Shown here piece by piece: positions 11,701 through 23,389 of a stretch of 64,000 nucleotides of DNA (position 1 is the stretch's first letter; each line of letters starts with the position of its first letter). This DNA comes from Strigops habroptila (taxonomy: Eukaryota; Chordata; Aves; Psittaciformes; Psittacidae): assembly GCF_004027225.2 (NCBI RefSeq), contig NC_044288.2, positions 23,198,744 through 23,262,743 on the forward strand. Direction: 5' to 3'. A program made the position numbers and the translations under genes. The notes under the pieces were generated by a model. That model made no database searches. It had not been told where the DNA came from and saw nothing but the letters and a program-made list of their open reading frames with translations.

Positions 11701-12924
11701 TGTGCTAAGACACGTCAGAGGCAGACAAATTATTTTCAAATACTTACAAGATGATTTTACAGCATCTGTTATAATCCCCAATAGAATAAATTGCTCACAC
11801 ATGTTACCTACACCACGGAGAGCTGGACCTCTATTAGGGGGAAAAGGTTTATAAGGGTTTTCAATAATTTTTAAGTGTCACCTTGTTTTCACCAGGCGCC
11901 CATCACATAAGGTCTTATCATGCCCCTATTTAAATGACAGCAAAACACTCATTGGGTCTGTCACCCATCCTCTCGCCCCTCCAAAATGGGGAGGATGGAA
12001 AAGGGAGACGGCATTGGGTGAGCATCACCCCTTTCCCCAGGAGCTCCCAGTGCAAACGCTGCTGATATGGGGCTGCACCCTCCACTGCAGCATCAGCCGG
12101 GAGGTGCTGCCAAGCCACATTTCATACATGCTTAGCTGTCAGGATGCACCTTGCAGAGCACTCGCCCTTCAAAACATGGAGGCTTGTTTTGAACTGATGC
12201 TTTAAAATAAAGAAGAGCTCTTAAAAGCCTCGGAGCTGTGCAGGAATCACCTGGCCTGGTGTGATGCCACTGCCACGCGATGAGAAGGACCCACACCCAG
12301 CCCTGCATCCCCACCAGACCCACATCATGGTGTCCCACATGTGCTTGGGGGATGAGTTGCTCCCGCATTTCACTCACCACCATCCCACAGGCAGCATCTC
12401 CAACCAAGCCCCCTGCTCAGAGCAGGGCAAGAGCCATTGTGGAGGCACAACCGTGCTCCTGTGAAAGGCAAGGCTCTGGTCAGGCCAGCACCTCCTCGTA
12501 CCTGTGACAAGCCACCCCCAAACTGCCAGTGTTGCCCTCAGGGGCTGCTGCCTGACCCTGTGGCAAGGCCATGCCACCACAGAGATGACACCTTGCAGCT
12601 CAATTCTTTGCAAAGATAATTCAGAGCACTTTTTATTTAAGCATGCTCCGGGCAGCCTTGGGAAGATGTGGTAGCTGTTAGCCAGGCTCCTAATAAATGC
12701 CGTATAAAATGCCTGAGCTAAATGCCACCTTCCACAGAAACCCCTTGAGCATCACCAAGGTCCATGCAGAGATAAAGGAAAGCACAGACCAGGCAGCATG
12801 AAGCACTGGCTCCAACGGAGCATGTCCTCTAAATAATAGCTGGGAACCAGCTCCAAGCACCCTGAGCTTACCAAGGAGCAGCACCGGATTGTTTGTGCAG
12901 AGCATTTGGCGGTGGGCTCTCCGG

Positions 12925-13480
12925 TATTAAACGTGAAACACGTTGAACTGACACTAAAGCAGAATTAAGTGCCAAAGCATTTGCTGCTTCTACAATTACA
13001 CTCCGGAGTGCTTTGGTGCTCCTGCTCTCCTTTTTATGACCCAACTTGGTCTTATTGTAGTTTGGCTTTCTCGTTTTAAGTTCTCCAAATGGAAAGGATC
13101 AAAGGGCTCTTTGTTGTCGTAGCAGGAGCGCTCCTTGGAGCGAGGCATTCCTGCCACTAACAGCTTGCTGCTCAGGGGGAATTCGCGGCTGCCTCTGTGC
13201 CACCAGCCTGAGCCAAAGCATTAGCAGGTGCAGCAGCCGCCTCCTCCCCATTAGCCTGCCACACTAAGCCACCTGAGCAGCTTTTTATGGGAAAGGGAGG
13301 CCAGGGCAGGTTTTCTCATTTGTGCTTCACAAATCTGTCTCAGTGGGCACCGGCAAATCCAAACTTCACTCGGCTTTTACAGCAACAATAAGCTTGCGCA
13401 AGCGGCTCGGGTAACACCGCGGTGCGGGAGAGATGCCTCCAAGACTGAAAGGTTTCTCTGTTTGCAAAGATCAGGGCATG
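12925..13480. promoter_or_regulatory. Candidate intronic regulatory block
   Basis: This repeat-free block includes an inverted pair AACGTG/CACGTT at 12930-12944, then GGATCAAAGGGCTCTTTG at about 13096, which carries a TCF-type ATCAAAGG next to a SOX-type CTTTGTTGT, and a CpG-richer end near 13380-13430. The motif mix suits a Wnt/SOX-responsive element of a skeletal gene. Evidence is motif content and local composition only. Confidence 0.3.
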
Positions 13481-13981
13481 AATTAAGCCCTATAAGCAAG
13501 GCTGTGTTAAGCTGTTGTTAGCTAAGCTTATGTTAAAACACTTCCCCCCTCCTCAAACGATGCCGCAATTAGAAGCAATCTGGGTAAAGGCAACTGAATG
13601 TGCTGGTGATGTGCTGCAAATAATAACAAACACCAAACCGTATGGAACACAGCTGTGATGACCCGGGAATGCCGGCTGGGCACAGGGCACAGCGAGACTC
13701 CACCTTTCAAGTGAGAGGAGGAGTACTCTCCTGTCTAATTATCACCTTTCTGCAAGTTCAACCCCCCCCAGGCTCGAAATCAAATTGTGGAGATACCAGC
13801 CCTCCATACAATCGGGACCGCTTCCCTCGGCAAGGAAAGCAAGCCCCCTCTTCCTAAAAACCCCGGAGCACACTTGAGCAAAAGGTTTCCAAGAGCACCT
13901 AGGTTTTTTCCAAGGAAAAACCCTGAAAACAGACCCTTTCTGCAACCCTTCCTCCCCCTCCACAGCCGTACAGACAGACCT

Positions 13982-13993
13982 GGGGGGGGGGGG
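13982..13993 (+). repeat. G12 homopolymer
   Basis: Twelve consecutive guanines sit in a locally GC-rich stretch. The length is prone to sequencing error and polymorphism. Confidence 0.85.
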
Positions 13994-16900
13994 TCCCGAA
14001 CAGCGGTACCCTGCCGTGCTGGATCTCACACCACCCCCAGGCGTGAGGTTCACCCACTGAGCTTTGCAATTACTGCAAAGGGCTGCTGAAAATTCCCCTC
14101 GCACACTGGCACTGTTACATTCACATGCTGCGTTATACGGAAGAAATCCTGCCCTCTATTCCCTAAATTTCAGCGTGGTGACAGTAGGATTTTTGGGAGA
14201 TGTGCAGCTCAGCAGTCCCAGTAAACCACTCCTAAAGCATCCCCAGCTGAAGGCCAAGGGCCAGTGCACTCAGCATCACTGGTAAACCCTATAAAGCCCC
14301 AGAGCTGTTTCCACAGAGTGTTCCTAGTGATATATGGTTTTCAGGAAGCATATTACTTCTCTGGTTTTGCACAAGCTCAGCTCAAAGTCAGAGAGGCAAC
14401 GCTCAGAGCCTCCTCCAGACCCACTCCACATGGCCTGGAAAATCCCGAGTTGAAGAAGGTAAGGCAGGAGCCGTGTTAATGTCGCAGCTCTTAGCACTGA
14501 CACCTCTCCCCCTTCACATGAACACCTTTTAAAGGTAGGTCAGAAAGCATGACAATGAGGTGCGTACAGTAGCTACCAGATCCAGCAATGTTGTGGGAGA
14601 TGTAACCAGCAAAACTGAGTGCTCTGGCTGCTGGTAAGCTGGACCCAGCCATCCTCATGCACTTTGCAGGCATTATCAGGACAGATCCATCATACGCATC
14701 CTTATGCTCAGCATCCTGGATTTATGACAAGGCATCCTGACCACAGAGACACTTCTTGACCCAAATGCACATTCTTGCTGCTAGACAGGACTTTAAATCA
14801 GGGAAGCCGCATCTATAACTGCCAAGAGTTACTCAGCTTCATGCGTGCTTCCTCCAGCTCTGTGGCCTCTGAACCTGCACAATCCTCTGAGGAAAATACT
14901 TAGGAGTCATGATGGGCAGTTCAATAAAAGTGTCTGCCAGAGCAGTGGAGAGGTTAATTATGTATACAGGACATCTAAGCGCATTCATGAAGCAGGGGAA
15001 GTAATACAAAACCCATGCAGAGGAGATTCTCTGAAGAGAGGGCACATCTCCAGTCAGAGGCCCAGTTGCAAAGTGGCATTGCCCAGGTTTGCACCCATGT
15101 GCACTGGGGTATATCCCCCCTCTCCTGAAAGCACCCCGAAACAGGCATGGTTATGCATGCATGGGACAGGACTTGCAGGCTTTGCAGAGCCCTGACCCTC
15201 TTTGTGCCAGACACAAGCTGCAAGAACCAAGGAAGAAAGATAATGGCTTAAATGTTTTCTTTCCTTCTACCTTTCATTCAAAAATTCCACTTTTCCAACT
15301 AATATCTGTTCAGTAACCCTCACACTGCCCTGGAAGAGCATTTGCCACAGGATAAACAGGAGGATGCAGAGTTGAAAGGAGTGTTTGGAGGGAGGAAGCA
15401 AGCAAGGCTGAGGTTACTCCAGGACATGCCTCCTAACCTGCTCCTTCCATCAGAGGCACATTTATTGCCAACAGTACATCAGGACAGCACATACCATCAT
15501 TAGAGCAAACGAGGTTGGCTTCATCTGGAAAGATGTACATTTGCTTAATAGAAATTCCCAGCTGCATCTCAGAGAGCTGCATGTACTTAGTTTTAGTGAT
15601 GAGAAACGTCAATCACTTTTAAAATGAACTTTATGAAACCAATAGAAAAATGTAGGAAAACTTAATCTGAGTCAAATCTATGGGTTTCTTGCAATAGGAA
15701 GCTACTGCTTCAGGAGATCTGAAACCACAGGCAAGTTTCGGACATGACATCTGAGCAGATCTATGGCATCTACTATTACCTGTGCCTACCTGATCCAGTT
15801 ACATGTATGCTTCTAGGTGCTAAGTATGGTAAGAGCTGGGAAAGCATTTTTACCCATCCATGCCAAGCACAACCTGTGAGTTAAATGCACTGATGGGGTT
15901 TGCTGTGCTTCCTTTTCAAGCAGGCATTTCAGCCTCCACCAAGACTTCACAGGCTAGTCCGAACTTTCTGTAGAAGTCAACTAAGAGCAGCAGGATATTT
16001 TGTGTAAGCATAAATTCATTATATAGGGACCTATGCCACTATAGGGTTTGGGGTTTTTTTTAATTTGTTTAAAACATCAGGTCTAGATGATGAGTGGAGT
16101 AAGAACACGGGACTAGAACAGTTGCTGACCCCAGAGCAGGTCTGGTAAATCCCAGGTTTATACACATTAAAAAAACAGACACACTGACTCTCTAAGTTAT
16201 CATTTCAAATGAATGCAATTTCATTCAGCTGACATTCTGGTAGTGACACCAGTTTCCCTGGGGCAAGTTTAAATCAGTGGAATTCAGGTCCAAGAAAGGT
16301 CACTGGTTGTCTGCAGGATGGCATTAGTTCTGTTCATGTCAAATCATATTACTAAGAAATAAGAGAAATCCATGATCAAATCAAGTGGCATCCATAAAAA
16401 TGATCATGCAGAATTGTTCCAGCCTGTGAATGACCAGCTTCTATCCATATAAAACAAATGCAAGACTTTCAAGGTTTATCCTTCCTTAGGAAAACTTAGT
16501 GTCTTTAAGTACCCAAAAGACAATGTCAGAAAATGTCAAGAACAAAAATTATTTAAGCAAGACCTACTTTTCTTTGATCTTCATTAGCATTGTAATGATC
16601 ATATCAAATGGGCTATCTTTTGCTGCTCTTGGAGCATAGGTTTTATTCTCTACTTCAAAATTAGCCTCCGTTCTCACTTCATCTCCAAAAACAAATTGAG
16701 TCCACCTGAATGTGCATCTCAGCTGTGTCCACTTGAGGAAGACAAGGCAGCATTGCTTTGTTCCTTGTTGCAAGTTAAATATATCAGCATATTTGCAAAG
16801 TAATGTTTAGAAGAAACATCACCCTCATCCTAGACATGCTCCAGACCTAGAAAAATTGCAATTGGGAGATAAGATGCTCTGAGGGAAGCAATTAAATTCA

Positions 16901-19900
16901 ACTTGATACTTGTCAGCACAAGATGCATACAGCACACCCTCTCCACCTAAGAAGGTGAGGCATGACCAGGGCTCAGGGATCCCCCAATTTTAATTAACGT
17001 TTAACCTTAGGGAACTGAAATATTCCAACATGACACACAGCTGCAGCCACCAAGAAGCACAGGGGACAGGATGTTAGCAGCTTTATGGTGACACTTGCTC
17101 CCTGAACACAGAAAGGATTAAATTAAATTATCATGTAGCTTTCAAGAAAGTGGTATTTTTAACCTGGCAGGGGATATACAGCTACCAGCCACAGAATAAG
17201 AAGAAGATTTAAGTTGCAAGTTTGGTCTGCAATGTGACAGCGTGGAGATAAAGGGCCAGCACTCACATCCTCAGCTGAGCAACTGTGACTCTCTAGCATA
17301 AAACCAATATAATGAAGAAATACATTTTTAAAATAAAAGGACCTTTTGCTTTATTTTAGAGCAAACACTTAAAGCATTGTGGCTGTGCCAAGAAGCTTAA
17401 GTTAACTGGAGATGTTAATATACAGCTAAAACATGATTACAATGACCTCTTGACCACATGGACTGGCCCAGGATGTGATGTATTAAGCCCCAGTCCCATC
17501 GTGGATGTTCCCACTGCCATCCAAGGAAGCCTTGCTCACAGGATTCACAGCTCATGCTATGCACAGCTCCTCTACCCACAGTTTGGTTAGAGCAAAACCT
17601 CCTGTCCTTGCTCAGCCCGAGAGGATCAGCATCCATCCGGGTGCTTAGGAGACTGCAGGAACTGAAGGTAGCACAGAAGGACTTAGCATAGATCTTAAAT
17701 ATTCATATTACTCTTACAAGATGTTAGATGATGTCCAACCAACACTGTCCATGTTCTGCCTGGCAAAACAGCTAAACACAAATCCAACCCCAGCAGCACA
17801 CTGTGGACATAAATGTGCCTAATAATGTGCTCCATTTATGAAACCCATGACCTAGATCCATCTGACCGTGCAGGTAAAATGAACACACAGCACTAACGAC
17901 TGGTCAGCAAAGGGAAGACACCGGCAAATGCCTATGTGGTGGCATAAGCCTCTCCATTCAGTGCCACGCATACCACAGTCTTCTGGCTCAGACAGCCTTC
18001 AGGGTTTTGGCACTCAAGCTTTTGTGCACACACAGACTCTGTTAAGAATCGATGCAGTTTTAACCATTTGTGAAACAAAGGGGTCTTCTCCATACCAGCA
18101 CATTTCTTCCATCTCCTCAACCTCTTGTGCCATGTGAGCCCAAGCACTGCCAGTGTTCCCCAGCTACCCCATTCTCTCTGCAAACTCCCCTATCTCTCCT
18201 TCCCAAGCCTTGCAGATGCTCAGTGTTTACCAGTATGCACCAAACTGCTCTCCCTCTTCTGCCCACAAAGCTTCCAGAGGACCTCTCCTCTCCCTGCTAT
18301 CCCACACCACTACAGAACAGCTCAGCTTCTTCCACAAAATTCGTACCCACATTCACATCATTTCCCCCTCTCCTTCCCACCACCTCCAGAGAAACTTCTG
18401 TGCAAAACACTACTGTAAACAGACCATCACAACTACAGAACCAGGACAAGGCCCATTGCTCACAGCAAACATTAACGCTGCAAAGGTCCAGTGAGCTCAC
18501 ACAAACTGCTACCACTTCGAAGGAACCACGGTGGCACTGGAGCCCATCCACTCTTGTGCCAAGGCAGCCTCAGTGCAATGAATACTGGAAAGTAGTTTCA
18601 CTGGGCTCAACCACAAATGGCTTCTTGGGAATCATTACATGGTGTGCCATCCAGAGCAAGGATTCCTGGAAAAGCTGGGTAACGCTCGGGTTCTGACAGC
18701 TGCCTCTGCTCAAGGGCAGGAGCTGTTCCAGCAGGGCTGGAACCCAACACAACAGTACCCACCTTAGCTGGTGACACCCCATCCCTGTGCCACTTACAAC
18801 CTCACCATGGCGGGCAGAGCCACCGCAGCCCCTCAGGGAAGGTGCATGGTGGGCTCTGGCCAGCTCTTAGCACGTTACACTTACCGAGAGGTAACACAAT
18901 TATTGTGTCCACACACCCTGAGACTGCAGGTTAACAACACCCCTACCATAACATCTACCAACCCCTCCTTGGGGAATTCTTCTGACATTTCCAGCACCGT
19001 GAAGATTTGAAACTGCAGTAGATGAACAAGACAACAGAGATTCCACCAGCATCCACCAAAGTTTGGATAGGATGCTTCAGATCACCCAGTAATGGGAAAG
19101 GAGCAGCTGTGAGAGGTTGTAGTGTTACCAAAAGCCTCTTAATATTTGGAGAATGGAGGATGGTGATTGCTGATTTTAGCTTCCACTTCTGCTTTTAATT
19201 TCATTGAGAATCTCAGCTTCTAAGTTTTCAGAACAATAATTCAGGTTTTGTTTTTCCACTGGTTGCAGGAAAAAGCCTGAGGAGGTGAATGCAGAAGATT
19301 CTAATGGCTCAACCGAAAGAAAACTGCTTTTGTCATCTCATTGTTTTTAAGACATTTGCAATCCTGCAGGCCCAGATTCAAGATTCTTTGACATTTGCGG
19401 CTGGTTTCAGATCACATCCCTGTTCAAAGTATGACAGTGTCCAAGGCTGCTTGGCTCCAGGTTCCACTGAATCCATTTATTTAGAAGACTTAAAGTAAAA
19501 CCAACTCACAGAGGAGCAAAAGCCTGGGAAGAGTTCACTTCACAAAAGGACCATTCCCACCCTATATGAAGAACCAGACTGCAGCTAAAAATGAGATCTG
19601 AGTGAGATCCAGCAACAGCCATGTCAAGTTTTGCTTCCACATGAGATGCCAAGTCAGAATAGTTTATGGTTGAACATGTCACAGAGACTCCCGCAAAACG
19701 CACACTATTAAACTCGACACCCCACTAATTCTGGTCATGTTTTTGTTGCAAATTCAGCATTCAGCCCCAGAAATTGTTAGGTTTTACAAGCCCCTGTCAA
19801 GCAACCTGAATACTGTGCAACTCCAGGAAAAATCCTGGATAAGCATCAAACCCCCAGGAAATGCAGAGTTTTGCCCCAAATCCAAGATGTAGTTATGCGG

Positions 19901-21080
19901 GGTTTTAAATATACAAGCTGAAGAGGGCAAACACCTCATCTACTGCATCAGAGCTTCAAACTGCAAACCTCTGAGTGCCACCTGCACTTGACATGCACCT
20001 CCCAACATCTCAGCAGCACATTTGGCTGTCGGGACAGATCCCAGCAAGCACTGGGGCAGGACCAGGGCACACAGCAGGCATGAGGCTTGGAGCTCATCCC
20101 TCAGTCTCCTTGTCTCAGGCTAACACAGACCCTTGGCCTTAAGCAAGGCACTGGTTTCCCTCCATCAGTGTTTCAAAGGCAGCTTCTCAAGAAAGCTCAA
20201 CCTCAGCCTTGACTGAAGTCAACTGATGAAAAATCTGGTCCAGGTACACGGATAAGGCTTTGGAGAACCAACCTGGTGTCTCCTACCCAGGTAAATCCCC
20301 TTGACCTACAAAGGGTGGCTCCCATTGAACCACCTGGAGCTCCTGTAACACAACACACTTCTGTAAGGCCAGAGGTATTCTATGCATGGGCCATAGCGAT
20401 CGCCTTCACTCTTTGATGTTGTCAGAGGTTTTTTAGCCAACTTTCCTGACTAAACACACATATGCTTCAAGAAAAACCGTATTTTAAAGCTGTAACGTAA
20501 ACAACCCCAAATTATTACTATCCCCTAAAGGCTACTGCTGGCAGGCATCAGTGATAAAGCTCTGCCAGAGCAGTCTGGCATCTAGCAACAATTTGTTTGT
20601 TGTCCTGCAAAAATACAGAGAGCCTTGCCATATGGTATTAGCAACTTTCTGGTAACATTAAGAAATATATTGGCTTGGAAAGCAGTTATCGCACAAGAAA
20701 AAAAAAATCTTACATCTGAGAGGCAGGTCTCTGCTGTAAGTGCTGTCAGCATGGTGCTGGTCAGAGGTGGCCAGCAGAGCCATGCCACTTTCAGCCCTTG
20801 GCACAGCCATGCTTTGACTGGCACATCTTTTCTTCATGGGCTGGACCGTGCTTGACGGCACAAGCTCAGCTTGTCTGTGCTTTGCGAGTGCCCCGAGGGC
20901 TTCAGCGCTACAGACGTGGCATCAGCAAAGCTGTCCCCAGAAAGCACCCCAGATACCTGACATTGATCTGAAACAATATGCAGCCACCCTGACTGACCGG
21001 GAGGTTCCTACCTTTCAGCTTTTTCCCACTGTTCACGTTAAGCACAGAGAATGGAGGAATAAAACTAAACTCATTAAAAA

Positions 21081-21129
21081 GCTTTTTTCAAAAATAATGC
21101 ACATATATGATGCTTTTTCAAAAATAATG
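21081..21129. repeat. Local direct duplication of ~18 bp
   Basis: GCTTTTTTCAAAAATAATG and GCTTTTTCAAAAATAATG occur 30 bases apart, followed by a third partial AATAATG. This looks like a small AT-rich tandem-type duplication. Confidence 0.7.
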
Positions 21130-22479
21130 TGTAAATAATGATTTTTTGAGTGTGTGTAGGTCAGGTCACTGAGGATTTATGAAAGAAAACCAAAAGAGAG
21201 ATGCTGAAAGTCAGCATGCGGATTTGGTGGGAAATCACCCATTTTATAGTATTGTGCGCTCTCAGGTCTGAATTCGTAGAAAGAGCTGAACTGAGGTAAT
21301 GAACTGGGACTTCTTGGGATACAACTTTACTGCTCTCACCTTCTGTAGAGCCGGCAGGGATGATAGCTGTGACAGACCCCATCCTGTCTATCACTTTTTT
21401 AACTCTGCCCCTATTTCTGGAATATTCTTCTTAGCCACATCCTATCTCAGAAGCACTCGCCCCATTTACAGTGGTGTGGGAGTTTCCTACAGGCTCACAG
21501 CATCAAGATTACAGCCCTACTACATGGAGCAGCATTACATAGGAGCACAGCACACAACTGACAGTCATCACGCTCTCCCAACCCCACCTGCATGCTGAGT
21601 CTCTTCCACCCCAAGGAGATGGCTCCAGCACCCACTAGCTGCATCTCCTTCCTAGAAGAGCTCAAGGAGTGACTTAATGCACTGACAGAGCTATTCTCAA
21701 AATGAAACCAACAGGAACCATATTGCTGCTGGATCTGGAAAACACATAATTCACCTAATGCCATGGAAGAACATTAGTGGGATTGTTTGGAGCATCTTTG
21801 GAAGAAACTTCTGGTTTCAAGATGTGCTTAGCTCTTTTCCCATTCTTCTCAAACCTTCTGGATTCCTTCCAGTCATTACTTGCATTCCCTGCTTCTATAC
21901 CTTGCTCTCAAAACTGATGTCTCCCTTGCCACAGTCTGCAATAAGCAGCCTCTCCTCTCACTTGGCAGCTTTGGAGGAAGCCAAGGTCCATTCTCCTCTG
22001 CCCCTTGGCCAGTCCAGAAAAACAGGACTATTCTCTCCTCTCCCTTTATAGTATCCTAGTGTCGACCATGCTGTGTGATCCCACTGGTGGCTGGTAGAGA
22101 ACCATGAGAATTTACTGGCGATGGTGCCTGGGATTAGGAGATACTCTAATCACCATATCCTAGCCACCAGCCCCAGCAGTGGGAAGGGGAGGAGTTTTTG
22201 TCACCCTGTAATGGTGACGATGGATCCATTTAAGCTTCAGAGATATCTCTGACCAATTGCAAATGCTCTCCTGACCAGAGAGCTGGGACAGGGGAGGGAA
22301 GGGAAATCTCTGCAGCGTCCTGAAGCTCTGGAGAGCACGGATTTGCTGTAAGGACAGACACAGCAAGAACAGTTAGAGGTGGCCAAGCTCATTAGCAGCC
22401 ACCTGCTCACACCCCGGGCTGCTATTCCTTGCTCCAGAGACTTCAAAGACTTACCCTTGACAGCCTTCTACAAACACAA

Positions 22480-22600
22480 AGTCCCCACTTTATTCACATC
22501 CTTATCTCAATGCATGAGATAAGAGAAGCTGAGGCAGAGAAAAAACACATGACTCCCCAGGAGAACCACAGCTGGAAACTCACAGCTCCTCCAAAGAGAC
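22480..22600. repeat. Possible MIR-like tail
   Basis: GAAGCTGAGGCAGAGAAAAA, ACATGACTCCCCAGGAG and CACAGCTGGAAACT follow the order of a MIR 3' half ('gaaactgaggcacagag ... gacttgcccaaggtcacacagctgg'). It is diverged and recognised by eye only. Confidence 0.3.
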
Positions 22601-22889
22601 CATTAGCTCCACTTCTCCCCTAACACTGAATTACTGCAAATAGTCAGAGTTCTTGTGTTCTAGGTGACCAGTCACGTTGTGCCTTCTCACAAGTGGACAA
22701 GTCACATTGCTCCTCTCCTTGGAAGAGGAGCTGAACTTCTCAGAGTCCCCTTCTACCCATGTCTGTAAGAAGCCCAAGATAAATAAACAGGAATAATAAT
22801 TTTAAAGGTTTTTAAGAAAAGCACCTAGCATTTCTGTTCTGAGTTTTCATATTTTAATCTCTCTCCTTGTAATATAATTCCACAATAAA

Positions 22890-23274
22890 GCCTAGAGAAG
22901 AGAAGTCTCTGGGGAGACCTTAGACCAGCCTTTCAGTACTTAAAGGGGGCTTCTAAGAAAGATGGAGGCAAACCTTTTAGCAGGACCTATTGTGATAGGA
23001 CAAGAGGTGATGGTTATAAACTAAAAGAGGGTAGAGTTTAAACTAAAAGAGGTAGATATAAGGAAGAAATTTTTTACAATGAGGGTGGTGAAACACTGGC
23101 ACAGGTTGCCCAGAATGGTGGTAGATGCCACATCCCTGGAAACATTCAAGCCCAACTTGAACAGGGCTTTGAGCAACCTCATCTAGTGGAAGGTGTCCCT
23201 GCTCATTGCAGAGGGGTTGAACTACATCATATTTAAAGGTCTCTTCCAACCCAAACTATTCTATGATGCTATGA
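22890..23274 (+). mobile_element. CR1 LINE 3' fragment
   Basis: The segment follows the CR1 3' consensus as I know it: CTAGAGAAGAGAAG, GGGGAGACCTTAGA, ATAAGGAAGAAATT, ACAGGTTGCCCAGAATGG, CATCTAGTGGAAGGTGTCCC, and the terminal CTATGATGCTATGA with the short 3' repeat typical of CR1. It is 5'-truncated and has a small internal duplication around AAACTAAAAGAGG (23020-23052). It lies antisense to FGF18 within an intron. Confidence 0.9.
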
Positions 23275-23363
23275 TAAAATTCACTGGTCCACAAAAAAAT
23301 TCAGCAAAATCAGAAAACTCAGGACCTACAATTTCTACATAAAGGCACCAAAAACACACAGGC

Positions 23364-23389
23364 AAAAAAAAAAAAAAAAAAAAAAAAAA
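23364..23389 (+). repeat. A26 homopolymer
   Basis: There are 26 consecutive adenines, about 90 bases after the end of a plus-strand CR1 fragment. CR1 does not end in poly(A), so the run is independent or a simple expansion. It is likely to vary in length. Confidence 0.95.

Noticed and set aside
18070..18696. 208-codon open frame on the plus strand
   Set aside because: It is rich in serine, threonine and proline from biased composition, has no recognisable domain, and is overlapped by other open frames in the same stretch. It lies inside an FGF18 intron with no splice or promoter support.
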